Made by a program: the position numbers and the translations under genes
In this document: positions 11,170 to 22,068 of the stretch, in pieces
Numbering within the stretch: position 1 is the first letter of the stretch
How the letters are laid out: each line of letters begins with the position of its first letter
From: Meghimatium bilineatum
Taxonomy: Eukaryota; Mollusca; Gastropoda; Stylommatophora; Philomycidae
Assembly (NCBI GenBank): GCA_034231615.1
Contig: CM067298.1
Location: 9,662,140 to 9,726,139 of the forward strand
DNA length: 64,000 nt
Direction of reading: 5' to 3'
The notes under the pieces: model-generated
Seen by the model: the letters and a program-made list of their open reading frames with translations, nothing else
Database searches by the model: none
Told to the model about the DNA's origin: nothing

Positions 11170-11484
11170 TATAATTGATTATCTGACGATGGACGCGCGT
11201 AATACAGGGAGAAAACTCTCATTATGGCGGTCTATTTTATAGCGATAAAAATGGACACATGACAGAAATATGAACAGAATGTAGTATCGTGGGCATTAAA
11301 GAGAATGTCATATATTGATGAATAACGTACGTGGAACGGTGGACGGGAAAAGAGCATTGATAGATGATGGTTTATGAAAACAAGAGAGATATCAATAGTG
11401 GAAAACATTTACTCGAGATCAGATTTCATGCAAAATAACAAGAGATATTGTTTCTGTGTGTTTATTCTCAATCTTATGTTGATT

Positions 11485-11730
11485 AGCAGGATGTTGTCAA
11501 AAAAATAGAATGTATTGCGTTATTGTTACAACTCACCTGCGATATCTGCGTCTTTCGGCCTGATATTCGATTCCAACATGGGTTTTAGTGTACTTTGTTC
11601 TATGGGATTTGTTCTATGGGATAGTACAGATAACTCCATCTCCGAACCTTCGTCGCTTCCTACGGCATGCTTGCTATATCACAGCATTGTTATCCATTGA
11701 TCCAATTTCGGGCTTCACACCACATGGGCA
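11485..11730 (-). mobile_element. SINE type 1, degenerate copy
   Basis: The sequence aligns with the SINE at 10444-10721 throughout (AGCAGGATGTxGT, GCGATATCTGCG, CTTTCGGCCTGA, CTATGGGAT) but with many substitutions and small indels. It is an old copy. Confidence 0.75.
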
Positions 11731-12043
11731 AGAGATCACTTGTGTTGCACACTAACTGTACGTAGCATTCGATTCTGAAATCGCAACTGGTCTAATGTTT
11801 TATCAGGTTTTTTAAAAAAATTAAATGATAATGAAATCGTTTCTGTATCTGTGAACAGGTAGCTCTAACACCTCATAGGATTTTTGACAAAAGTACAGGT
11901 TTTTCTTAGCTGTGCAACCGGGGCGACAGCGAGACATATATATGGTTGTCTCAATATCATAGATGTGTAAGGGGTTGGGGGTTATGGATGCATGTTTAGA
12001 CACCGAAGGGAGGCATTTCAGTGCTCCAGTGCCCCAGCAATAT

Positions 12044-12177
12044 CACGGCCTGCTAGAGACACAGCACATATATCTAGACCTGCTAGAGGTACACCACACA
12101 TATATGGGCCTGCTAGAGGCACAACACATATATATGGGCCTGCTAGAGGCACATCACACATATATGGGCCTTGTTTG
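12044..12177. repeat. 30-bp minisatellite, left block
   Basis: Tandem copies of a 30-bp unit with the core CCTGCTAGAGGCACAACACA. The same unit resumes at 13688, so this is probably one array split by the LINE insertion at 12178-13687. The unit length is a multiple of three, so it reads as a repeating decapeptide in some frames. That is a by-product. Confidence 0.85.
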
Positions 12178-13687
12178 TTTGTTGTTTGTTAAATGGGGGA
12201 TTAAAGCCTCTTAGCTGAGGCATGATCCTTTCAACCTAAGACAGAAGTCTATTTTGGTTATATCAGGCCGTATTAGCTTTTATCTAAATGTGACCTAATT
12301 GGTCTGGGTGTTTGGAAAGCCGTGCGTGCTATTGCTATGTATTATCTATATTGCTAGGTGGAGTTGATGTTTATTTGTGGCCAAGATGCCTTTTATCTAA
12401 GTGTGACCTATGGTCTGGGCGAATTGAGAACCGTGCGCGCTATTATTGCAAAAGAATGTTATGTTGCTAGTTGTATTAAACTGTTTATTTCCGATGGTAT
12501 TGCTTTTTTATTTAAGAGTGACACTAATGCCTGGGGTAGTTTGAAAAACCCTGCGTGCGATTATGCCAAAAATTGTTCATATTGCTAGTCGTATCCTGTG
12601 GTGAGCGTTCCTCGGTTGTTATTTGTTGAAAGCTGTGGAGAGAGACATGTAGAAAGACTGATGACAAACAATGACTTATTTTGTTTTTGACTTGCTTAGA
12701 TTTTTAAATTAGGGCTTTAGTCTTGGTTATAAATTGTTTAATTAGTTTTAGCCTATCTGGTGGTACATCATGGCCCAGAACCTTTTCTAATTTATGTGGT
12801 ATTTTATTGTTTTGGTAGTAATCTTTTAGGTCTTGCCTATGATGGTTGTATTTATGACAATGGAGTAGGAAATGATCTATTGTATTGTCCTCTTCACAGT
12901 CTTCACATATTGGTTCAAGTATATAATGTAATGATTTTCCCAGTCTAAGTCGTAGTAGTTTCCTATTGGCAGGGATTTTCAGCTCTTCCTTGATTTGAGT
13001 GGTCCTAGTGGGTCCTTTTAGCATTGCATGTGCATGTCTTCCTTTTGCACTGTTGTTCCATTTTTCTGTCCATTCCTTAAGTATTGTGTCCTTTATTATT
13101 CTTCTGGTTTCCGATCTGCCAAGTCCTACCTGGATTTCTGTTCCTTGTGTTCGTCCTTTCTTAGCTTCCTTGTCCGCTGCTTCATTACCTGGTATTCCGA
13201 CATGGGCTGGAATCCACATTACATTAACCCTCGTACCAACGTGAACTAGGTTTGTTGTTATGCGTTGTATATCTTCTACTATATCTGGCCTTTGGCTGTC
13301 ATGTTTATTTTGAATAGCCTGGACTGATGATAATGAGTCAGTCAGGATTGTAAAATTTTTAGGTGGGTTATCATTTATTATTTCTAGTGCTTTTAGAATT
13401 GCAACTAGTTCAGCCGTGAATATTGATGTATGTTCTGATAATTTAAAGCTCTTATTGATGTTTCTGTCAGGTATTACTATTCCTGCACCAGTTGGGCCTT
13501 CCTCTCCTTTGGACCCATCTGTGAATACTTTTAGACTATTTATTGTTCTATCATTTATGTGGTTTATTGCTCTATTTTTAGTTGAATCTCTATTTTGGTC
13601 TTTTTTCCCTATATAAGATAGGGAAATGTCAGTTTCTGGTGATATTAATTCCCAAGAGGGTATTATTGCTTTATATTGGTTTTGATT
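12178..13687 (-). mobile_element. LINE family H, 5'-truncated copy inside a minisatellite
   Basis: The element lies on the minus strand. It begins inside the coding region at about 13687 and ends at about 12178 with a tail of ACAAAC-like repeats. Its 3' UTR (12240-12600) contains three imperfect tandem copies of an about 115-bp unit. The flanks on both sides are 30-bp minisatellite. No unambiguous target duplication can be read because the target is repetitive. Confidence 0.7.
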
Positions 13688-13708
13688 ACATCTAGAGGTA
13701 CACCACAT
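12704..13708 (-). CDS. LINE family H RNase H domain, partial ORF
   Basis: A 334-residue open frame encodes an apparently intact type I RNase H domain, which in LINEs degrades RNA in the RNA:DNA hybrid made by reverse transcription. Catalytic acidic residues are visible in order: D64 (FTDGS), E100 (TAEL), D124 (LTDS) and D179 (GNEAADK), with WIPAHVGIPGNE before the last. A C-terminal Cys/His cluster (C268, C271, H279, C284) follows, as in many LINE polyproteins. The first few codons, including the ATG, come from flanking satellite DNA. The true protein would be longer, with reverse transcriptase upstream. It has no internal stops, so the insertion is fairly young. Confidence 0.8.
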   Translation of the reverse strand: MWCTSRCNQNQYKAIIPSWELISPETDISLSYIGKKDQNRDSTKNRAINHINDRTINSLKVFTDGSKGEEGPTGAGIVIPDRNINKSFKLSEHTSIFTAELVAILKALEIINDNPPKNFTILTDSLSSVQAIQNKHDSQRPDIVEDIQRITTNLVHVGTRVNVMWIPAHVGIPGNEAADKEAKKGRTQGTEIQVGLGRSETRRIIKDTILKEWTEKWNNSAKGRHAHAMLKGPTRTTQIKEELKIPANRKLLRLRLGKSLHYILEPICEDCEEDNTIDHFLLHCHKYNHHRQDLKDYYQNNKIPHKLEKVLGHDVPPDRLKLIKQFITKTKALI

Positions 13709-13905
13709 ATATCTGGACCTGCTAGAGGTACATCACACATATCTGGACCTGCTAGAGGCACAACACACATATATGGGCCTGCTAGAGGTACACCACACAT
13801 ATCTGGACCTGCTAGAGGCACAACACACATATATGGGCCTGCTAGAGGCACATAACAGATATATCTGGACCTGTTAGAAGCACAACACACATATCTGGAC
13901 CAAAT
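13688..13905. repeat. 30-bp minisatellite, right block
   Basis: About seven copies of the 30-bp unit CCTGCTAGAGGTACATCACA plus an ACATATCTGGA-type end. It continues the array at 12044-12177 beyond the LINE insertion. Units alternate between ATATGGG and ATCTGGA endings. Confidence 0.85.
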
Positions 13906-13981
13906 ATTCCATAATTTTTCTGCCATATTTGTTTACTTACCTATAGTGATAGCACATCTATAATTTCCAGTCACCAAGGTC

Positions 13982-14190
13982 TATCTATCTGTCTATAAGC
14001 TGTGGCCCTTTTTGCCTTGCGGCGTCAGGGGAGGAAGAGTTCTCTGGAGATGGCCTTCTTGTCTTTGTAAGCTTGTTCCTGTGACTTCTTTGATTTCTGT
14101 GATCCATCTTTTACATGGTCTGCTTCTGGCTTTATAGCCGTTATGTCTATGCGTCATGGCCATTTGTGGCATGTTACCAAGGTGTCTGTA
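13982..14190 (-). pseudogene. LINE family G, reverse transcriptase C-terminus with GATA tail
   Basis: The minus strand encodes a short C-terminal piece with RPCKRWITEIKEVTG, a form of the GRPRKRW-type basic block near the end of many LINE proteins. It ends in a (GATA)n tail, read as CTATCTATCTGT on the plus strand. The last 80 bp recur as a separate insertion at 51.36-51.43 kb. Confidence 0.6.
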
Positions 14191-14209
14191 ACAAAAAGAC
14201 AAAAAGATC

Positions 14210-15330
14210 AAGGTCTGCTGGCCTGTATTTTTTCGCCATTCATAGGGATTATTTGATAGAAAAGAAAAGTAACAAATGGAGACGAAATGTAACGATTATT
14301 TTTCTCATACGTAACATGTTGCCAGTATACCACCCCCCCCCCCTTTTCTAACTTTCCGTAGTCGCTTCGTGCAATATGTATGGAGAGAATACATTTACCT
14401 TATTCTTTGTTACCTGAACAGAAGTCCAAGCCACGGTTGCCAGATGGGCACAAAATTGAATTACAGAGACTAGTGGAGAATTCTAGTCTTGAGTGAAAAT
14501 ATTATGTAGAAAAATAGTAATACTTTACTGATAAAACAAAAAAGAATCCTATAGGACTCATAAAAAAAATTAGAACATGTTTTGGCGAAGTATTACTAAA
14601 ACACACAAAATCGACGTTTCGGCTAAAATATTCTTTATGAACCAAGTCATATAACAGGTCAAGCCGACAAATTTAGAAGTGGAGGTTTGGGGAATGAATC
14701 TCCCACCCCTTTAGGGAGTTAGAAGCTTGCATTTAGTACTAGGAGAAAGCCAAATAGTGGGTAAACTCTTTTGATGGTTTTCGACCCCAAAATGATCTCC
14801 AAAATCTCACCAAAGAGAATTACCCACAAAAAAGAAGGAAATTTCCCTCAGCTCTCTTTACCGGAGACTTATCTTCGGCCCTGGAACAGGCAAAGAACTG
14901 CACTGTTTATAAACAGAACACTAGAAGACCTAATTATGAAATAAATGCACTCAGGTATTTGTGATCTTTCTCCTCTTACCATTGCACCTTGTCAATAGAT
15001 TTATCTCACTAATTCCCCCGCTTATTTTCAGGGTCAGAAAAAGAAGCAATGATAACATAGTCAGCTGTCGTCCATGTCGTAATTGGAGATTAAGAATAGT
15101 TAAGAATGAGGTTGGCTATCCCACTACTATCAAGTACATGTTCACATTGATAACCTGCTGAGTTAAGTCAAAAGAACGAAGATACTTCATCCACATTGGT
15201 AGAAATATTTCTCTATTTCCTGTGTAATTGTCCAACTGTTACACCCGTACACAAGAACAGATATGATTAAAGATATATAAGAACTATGTCAATAAGAAGA
15301 GTAGTAAGCTATGTGAATAAGAACTCATAA
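14210..15330. other. No gene recognised; possible Penelope-like 3' UTR remnant
   Basis: Mostly AT-rich sequence. A C11 run lies at 14333-14343. Near 14600-14650 the minus strand reads GCCGAAACGTCGATTTTGTG, similar to the 3' UTR of the Penelope-like element at 27.9-28.5 kb. No convincing ORF is present. Confidence 0.4.
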
Positions 15331-15336
15331 TAACAA

Positions 15337-15344
15337 TACTAATG

Positions 15345-15376
<32 letters not shown>

Positions 15377-15584
15377 GCTACTACTACTGCTGCTACTATT
15401 ACTACTACTACTACTACTGTTGCTGCTACTACTACTACAACTATTACTGCTACTACTACTACTACTACTGCTACTACTACTGCTGCTACTACTACTGCTA
15501 CTACTACTACTACTACTACTACTGTTGCTGCTACTACTACTACAACTATTACTGCTACTACTACAACAACCACTACTACTACTC

Positions 15585-15616
<32 letters not shown>

Positions 15617-15722
15617 TTGCTTGTTATACTACTAATACTAATACTACTACTACTACTTCTACTACTACTACTACTACTACTAATACTACTACTACTAATA
15701 CTACTACTACTACTACTAATAA
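15337..15722. repeat. Trinucleotide microsatellite (CTA)n with (AAT)n
   Basis: A long compound array of CTA/ACT triplets with scattered CTG and CAA variants. It contains an (AAT)n block near 15586-15616. Apparent poly-Leu and poly-Val frames on the two strands come from the repeat. Confidence 0.95.
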
Positions 15723-15875
15723 CTTAATTTAATTCCCGGAGATCGTGGTAACCGAATTAATCCTGCCTCCACTATTTTTGATAGCAAAATGCACAGATGT
15801 AGCTAATGTGGACAAACGTCCGTGGTTGAAAACAGCGTACCTCGCATTGAGAGATACATTTTACTAAACCACAAC

Positions 15876-15876
<1 letters not shown>

Positions 15877-15937
<61 letters not shown>

Positions 15938-15950
15938 GTAATAATATTAA
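15877..15950. repeat. (AAT)n microsatellite
   Basis: About 24 tandem AAT triplets with a few substitutions at the right end. Confidence 0.95.
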
Positions 15951-16089
15951 TAAACATTGTCATGTTTTACGAACATAAGTCAAGGTCGTAGGAGTAGCAC
16001 ATTGGAGACATCAGCACAAAACATCTCTTCAAACACTTCTGTCTTCATCCATTCTGACGAGAGTGAATCGTCAAGCCCGGACCATTTCT

Positions 16090-16240
16090 AGATATTGCTT
16101 ATCTCGGATTTCCTCCTTCTGCCTTTTTTCTCTTTACCTCCACCTGTTTCTTGCAAATTGTTTTATAGAGTGAGTCGTGTCTCATGACATGGCCAAACCA
16201 TTCACGTGTATTCGTTTCACAACGACCAAAAGTGGTTCTT
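16090..16240 (-). pseudogene. LINE reverse transcriptase C-terminal fragment (R-like)
   Basis: The minus strand encodes EWFGHVMRHDSLYKT followed by a basic stretch, matching the WFGHLCRHDSLSKT block of family R. Only about 50 codons remain. They run into a 36-bp satellite on the right. Confidence 0.6.
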
Positions 16241-16249
16241 GATAGCAGT

Positions 16250-16690
16250 TTTTTTTGGAGAGAAGAATACAGGCTCTTGATAAGAAGTATATTGAAATAA
16301 GTATTCCGCCGAAGACGGATGTGTCGGACCACTGGCGCAAATAAAACGGAGACACAACGCATTTCCATTCTCTGGACTTCATCCTGCTGGAAATCTATTA
16401 GGACCATGGTCCTGCTGTAAGGGAGATCCAGCGGGAGTTTGAGAATGAACGAAGAAGAAGAAGAAGAAATAAGTATACGGGCTCTTGATAAGAAGTATAT
16501 TTAAATAAGTATACGGGCTCTTGATTAGAAGTATATTGAAATAAGTATACGGGCTCTTGATAAGAAGTATATTGAAATAAGTATACGGGCTCTTGATAAG
16601 ATACTTATATTGAGAGAAGAATGCGGGCTCTTGATAACACATATATTGAGAGAATAATACAGGCTCTTGAAAAGAAATTGTACAGACGAA
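16250..16690. repeat. 36-bp minisatellite split by a SINE
   Basis: Tandem copies of a 36-bp unit with the core TACGGGCTCTTGATAAGAAG occupy 16255-16304 and 16470-16690. The SINE at 16305-16465 sits between them. The rightmost units are diverged. Confidence 0.85.
16305..16465 (+). mobile_element. SINE type 2 copy inside a minisatellite
   Basis: The plus strand runs from GCCGAAGACGGATGTGTCGG to GAATGAAC(GAA)n. The direct repeat GAAATAAGTAT at 16294-16304 and 16466-16476 is the target duplication, its first bases merging with the tail. Type 2 copies carry a GATCCAGCGGGAGTTTGAG end and a duplicated CCAGCAGGAT motif absent from type 1. Confidence 0.75.
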
Positions 16691-16699
16691 TATTGCTCA

Positions 16700-17180
16700 T
16701 GAATTATATAGAACAATGTATATTTAAGAAAAGAAATAAATGCTTTTGCAGGTCAATCTGCCATGGTGTATCCTCGCACAACTGTGTGATTTGAGCACGT
16801 TTAATCTATAATTTCCTATCCAAGGCTTCAATGAAGATTAAGGATGACAGAGAAAAAAGAGAATAAATTAACGTAAAGAATGATAATGTTGAAAACTGGA
16901 CAAGATTACAATTCTTTTTCATTCTTTCATCTTCTTTTTTAAAATTATCTTCTTTTGTTCCCTCTTTTACAATATGATTCTCTTTTCGTAATATTCATGT
17001 TTGGTTGTTTGTTTTTGTCTTGATTAATTATATTAGTCGAAACGTCGTCTGGTTTTGTTGATTGTGTTAATGTGTTATGTACTTTTTACTATGCATTCAC
17101 CCCCCCCCCCATACATTTCTCATACTCAGCCTATGAAATGAGAACAGAGGCATGGCGGAATTTATGTGTTGAAATTTCTG
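16700..17180. other. No gene recognised
   Basis: AT-rich sequence with a C11 tract at 17100-17110 and a segment near 17035-17060 (CGAAACGTCG) reminiscent of Penelope-like 3' UTRs. No other feature is visible. Confidence 0.4.
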
Positions 17181-17184
17181 GAGA

Positions 17185-18190
17185 TAAGTGATACTTCTAC
17201 TAAAGTGATACTTCTACCAAAGTAATGCTTTTACTAAAGTGATACATCTACTAAATTGATACATCTACTAAAGTGATACTTCTACTAAAGTGATAATTCT
17301 ACTAAATTGATACTTCTACTAAAGTGATACTTCTACTAAATCGATACTTCTACTAAATTGATACTTCTACTAAAATGATACTTCTACTAAATTGATACTT
17401 CTACTACAGTAATTCTTCTACTAAAGTGATAATTCTACTACTGAAGTGATGCCTATACTAAATTTATACTTCAACTAAAGTGACACTGCTACTAAAGTAA
17501 TACTTCTACTAAAGTGATACTTCTAATGAAGTGCTAAAGTGATATTTAAACATTTTTTTAATGCGTTCGTTCTCAAACTCTTGCAGATTATGAGGATGTA
17601 GTCCAGAGAACGAAATGCGCTTTGTCATAGTTTACAGTATTGCTGCGATATCTACGCCTTTCGATTTGACACATCCGACTTGAGCATGGCTGTGGATCAC
17701 TGAACCTATATGGGATGGGACAGCCAACCCCATCCCATAGCCTCCTTAGTAACCTCTAACGACATGCATGGAAGGTAAACAGTATTGATATTCTTTGCTC
17801 CCCTCACGGGCCATGACAACACACTGACAATATTTATACTAAAGTGATAATTTAACTAAAGTGAAACTTTCACTAAAGTGGTACTTTTACTAAAGGGATA
17901 CATCTACTAAAGTGATGCATCTACTAAAGTGATACTTCTACTAAAGTGATACTTCTATTAAAGTGATACTTCTACTAAAGTGATACTTCTACTAAAGTGG
18001 TACATCTACTAAAATGATACATCTACTAAAGTGATGTATCTACTAAAGTGATAATTCTACTCAAGTACGAAAGAGCTATTTCTACCAAAGTGACTATTCT
18101 ACTAAAGTGATACTTCTAATAAAGTGATACCTATACTAAAGTGATACGTCTACTAAAGTGATACTTCTACTAAAGTGATACATTTACTAA
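17185..18190. repeat. 17-bp minisatellite split by a SINE
   Basis: Tandem ACTAAAGTGATACTTCT units with many single-base variants occupy 17185-17540 and 17840-18190. The SINE at 17552-17829 interrupts the array. Confidence 0.9.
17552..17829 (-). mobile_element. SINE type 1 copy inside a minisatellite
   Basis: The sequence aligns with the SINE at 10444-10721 over its full length. Near-identical direct repeats ATATTTAAAC (17542-17551) and ATATTTATAC (17830-17839) flank it. Its tail is a poly-T stretch on the plus strand instead of the usual TTCTTC run. Confidence 0.8.
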
Positions 18191-18194
18191 AGAC

Positions 18195-19490
18195 CTCTAC
18201 CAGTCTAATGAGTAATGGTTGTGATAATGACTACAAGAGTGCAGACACCACGACTCCATTCAATACTTATACCATGTTACACATAATTTTGTACGGAAAT
18301 GGAGATATATTCCCTAAATGTAATTCACAGTTAACGAGATCCTTCAGTATTCTCCAATCTTCTATTCTTCCAGTGTGTTAGAATCATTTCAGTCACTCTT
18401 AATATGATTTATTAAAGGATCTAAAATTCTCTCTCTCTCTAAAAATAAAGTTAATTTCTAGAATTATGATTAATGATAAGAAGTGATGTGTTTCGAGAAA
18501 AGAAGTATCATGAAAATGAAATTAAAAAACCAATCAAATGTAATATAAACAACTTACATTGGGACAACCTCTACGTTGCAATAATTGGGGCCATCAACAA
18601 AAAATATAGACACGATTCCACATATTCTTGTACGGAAGTAGAAATAAACCTAAATTTCTATATAATTCTAGATATATAGGCACATGTATAATAAACTAAC
18701 TAGAAATAAGTAAAATATTATAAACAAATTAGAAATAAATAAAATATAATTAACAAACTAGAAATAAATAAAATATAATTAACAAACTAGAACGCCCTTA
18801 AGCATTATAGGCACACGGTGAAGGCGTCCTGGTTTGTTTGTTATATCTTTTTTATTAAATTAAATATTTCTGTTTGTGTTGTGTCTATGTTTCTTGATCA
18901 AGACTCCATTTGTAGTAACGTACAAATTGTCCATCTTCATTTTATGTTTTATTTGTTTTACAATCACTTTTATTACACTTTTCTCATAACATTTTACGAT
19001 TTACTTTTAATTATATTACTGTCAATTTTTGTTACTGTGTCTGTGACTTTTTACTCAGACACTCTCTGGCTTTTAGTTGTTAGATTTATATGGGGGAGGT
19101 GGCATAAGTTACGTTAACAATTTTTAGTTTTATTTTGATCCCCCCCCTCCACACCCTCTTATCAAAAACTGTCCAATTGGTTCAGATGTCTTTCCCTCGA
19201 AATATTGACGTAATATATTGAACTAGAGAAAAAGATATTTAAGTTTTCAGAGAACAACTCGCCAATCTTCACATGATATTGATACTTTAGTTGTTATATT
19301 ATTTTCTCACAGTGTCTGAGTCACAAAGTCCGAGTCCCGTTATAATGTACATGTACTTGTATTTGATTGAAGATAATATATGTTATAGTGGTAGTTGCAT
19401 GTCCTACTTGATTTCAGAAGTTAGAAATACCCCTCTTCCCCTTTCTTTTGGGTTTCCGTATATTACATCAACAATTGGGGGAGGGGCAAG
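18195..19490. other. No gene recognised
   Basis: AT-rich DNA with short unassigned frames, such as 18818-19117 (+), a hydrophobic 99-residue frame with no homology I can name. A C8 run lies at 19140-19147. A triplicated ACTAGAAATAAATAAAATAT-type repeat sits at 18700-18790. Confidence 0.4.
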
Positions 19491-19494
19491 TTTG

Positions 19495-20372
19495 ACAGTT
19501 GTTGACAAATTGGAGGAGGGTGGTTGACAAATTGGAGGAGGGTGGTTGACAAATTGGAGGAGGGTGGTTGACAAATTGGAGGAAGATGGTTGACAAATTG
19601 GAGGAAGATGGTTGACAAATTGGAGGAGGTGTGGTTGACAAATTGGAGGAAGATGGTTGACAAATTGGAGGAAGATGGTTGACAAATTGGAGGAGGTGTG
19701 GTTGACAAATTGGAGGAAGATGGTTGACAAATTGGAGGAGGTGTGGTTGACAAATTGGAGGAAGATGGTTGACAAATTGGAGGAAGATGTTTGACAAATT
19801 GGAGGAGGTGTGGTTGACAAATTGGAGGAAGATGGTTGACAAATTGGAGGAGGGTGGTTGACAAATTGGAGGAAGATGGTTGACAAATTGGAGGAGGTGT
19901 GGTTGACAAATTGGAGGAGGGTGGTTGACAAATTGGAGGAGGGTGGTTGACAAATTGGAGGAAGATGGTTGACAAATTGGAGGAGGGTGGTTGACAAATT
20001 GGAGGAGGTGGTTGACAAATTAGGGGAGGGTGGTTGACAAATTGTAGGAGGGTGGTTGACAAATTGTAGGAGGGTGGTTGACAAATTGGAGGAGGGTGGT
20101 TGAAAAATTGGATGAAGATGGTTGACAAATTGGAGGAGGGTGGTTGACAAATTGGAGGAGGTGGTTGACAAATTAGGGGAGGGTGGTTGACAAATTGGAG
20201 GAGGGTGGTTGACAAATTGGAGGAGGGTGGTTGACAAATTGGAGGAAGATGGTTGACAAATTGGAGGACGTGTGGTTGACAAATTGGAGAAAAGTGGTTG
20301 ACAAATTAGGGGAGGGTGGTTGACAGATTGGAGGTGGGTGGTTGACATATTGGAGGAGGCGGTTGACAAAAG
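19495..20372. repeat. 22/23-bp minisatellite
   Basis: About 40 tandem copies of GACAAATTGGAGGAGGGTGG plus TT, with GGAAGATGG and GGAGGTGTGG variants; the last type is 23 bp. Because 22 is one more than a multiple of three, the minus strand stays open in all three frames for 161-321 codons with proline-rich 22-residue repeats. There is no other coding evidence. Confidence 0.95.
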
Positions 20373-20379
20373 TTGACAT

Positions 20380-21330
20380 CAACATCATCTGTTTTTTTAT
20401 GTAAGAATTAAATTGTTTGAATTTGAAACATTTTTCGCAAAATTGGAAACATATCATTGCAGTTTTTTTTCGAAATTTGAATGTTAAAAGGTTTTTAATG
20501 GGACCGGGGGGAGGAGGAATGGTACATTTTGTTTTATACATAATTAACCAAAGAGGGTATGGCGGTGTTCCCAGAAATCTTGACAGCTGTTGACACGGAG
20601 GTTGGAGGGTAAAAATTGACACAACGTTGCTGTCATAATGTATGGACACTACCTTTGGAATGTAATTGTAGTTTGAAAAGAGGGCATATAGAAACTGGGA
20701 AAAACACATGATCTTAAACAACATCCCAGGCTAAACTCGCTATAGATGCTATCTATGCGCTTACCACCATCTATAAAGATGTAAAGACTAACCCTTAAAT
20801 AAGGGATAAGCTTAGATTTTATAGAATATTTCTTGGGGGATAATTTGAATATTAAAAATATTTTAGTTAGAAAAAGATTAAAATTTATTAGTCAGCATTA
20901 GTGGGAAAATCGTTTAAAATCTGGTCATGAGGAGTGTATTTATTATGGTAATACAGGGTGAAAGCAAAAAAAAAGACACTAAGACAATGTATAGACACAC
21001 AACAGCTGTATTGCCAGAGGGAAGTAAGCAGTAGTGATATCTGTCTATGATCTGATTCGGAACTTAAACCGAATGTTATAGTTTAAAGTGGATTTAGGTT
21101 ATAAATATGTTAGAATTGGAGACAGTTGAATATATTTTCAGAAATATGCAGAATTATTGGTGTTCTCGTGAAATATATATTTTAAACCAATAATAAATAC
21201 GATGATAAACATGATGTAATGGTTAAGAATAACAATGGAATAATACAAGAATACATTTCTATAGTTCGCTCCATATTTCATGTACTCACTTGAGTTCAAT
21301 TTCACGAAAATTACCTGATGCATAGCAACT
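20380..21330. other. No gene recognised
   Basis: AT-rich sequence with no domain-bearing ORF. The minus-strand frame at 20173-20724 is mostly a run-on from the neighbouring minisatellite. Confidence 0.4.
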
Positions 21331-21339
21331 ATCAATCAA

Positions 21340-21425
21340 TCAAATGTCATACCGAATGGCGTAGGCGATCATGTTTCTCCACGACTCTCTGTCTCTGGTG
21401 TTGTCAATAAACTCGGTTGGGGGGT
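21340..21425 (-). mobile_element. LINE 3' terminal fragment (P-like)
   Basis: On the minus strand the segment carries GAGTCGTGGAGAAACATGATCGCCTACGCC-like text, shared in order with the 3' ends at 36-114, 48.9 kb and 51.45 kb. It ends in an ATTGATT-type tail. Only the extreme 3' end is present. Confidence 0.5.
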
Positions 21426-21714
21426 GAGCTTCTACCTTTACACAATACAAGTACATCTATAGTCCGTTCAGAATCGTTTGCCGAGATGTTATGATTTATA
21501 ATTCAAAAAGTTCTTGATGATTTCACATGAATTTTGGCATACGTTGTTAAAATGTCCATGTCGCGAAAACATATGTGTTACTTGATGTCTAGCTGTAACG
21601 GTTATTTGAAAGCGGCGAATTCTTTTGATGTTTGCCCATGTAAATATTATTTCGACCATAAACAAAATATTTTACAGTAATCTAGTGCAATGATGACCCA
21701 TAGGGGTGTCCACA

Positions 21715-21950
21715 AAATTTTACATGGTGGCAGGTGTAAAAAAAATTTAAAATATATCTTTTGTTCGTAGAGTCAATTTGATATTGTTCCATGCTCTTGG
21801 TGTGAGTTTCACAAATGTTGTCGCTGCCTTTGAAATAAGTACATATACTTCTTCATGTAAGGAAATTTTGTCTGTAATAGTTGATCCAAGATATCTGAAC
21901 TTCTGTATTGAATCAAGCGGGCTAATTTTTATAAGTAATGGTTGATGGTT
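21715..21950 (-). pseudogene. LINE reverse transcriptase fragment
   Basis: Minus-strand translation gives FRYLGSTIT followed by a region like ISKAATTFVKLTPRAWNN, the conserved FKYLGS block after the reverse transcriptase thumb in many LINEs. Frameshifts occur on both sides. Confidence 0.55.
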
Positions 21951-22068
21951 TGCTTATAACATTTTTTTGAATTGCTTGGGTGGTATTGAGCAATGAAATG
22001 TTTTACAAATCAACTTGTAAATTTTGCAAATCAAACTTTTTTTAGTGTAGACTTAATCAGAGTAATGA

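Noticed and set aside
15325-15587. Poly-Leu and poly-Val frames of about 80 codons
   Set aside because: They are translations of the CTA/CTG trinucleotide microsatellite on the two strands.
18818-19117. 99-residue hydrophobic plus-strand ORF as a membrane protein
   Set aside because: T-rich DNA yields hydrophobic codons by composition. No splice sites, start context or homology support a gene.
19404-20369. 321-, 250- and 161-codon minus-strand frames as proline-rich protein genes
   Set aside because: All are generated by the 22-bp tandem repeat, which has no stop codon in any minus-strand frame. No start context, splice signal or non-repeat coding sequence supports them.
20173-20724. 183-residue minus-strand ORF
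   Set aside because: It is a run-on of the 22-bp minisatellite into AT-rich sequence; the unique part shows no recognisable domain.
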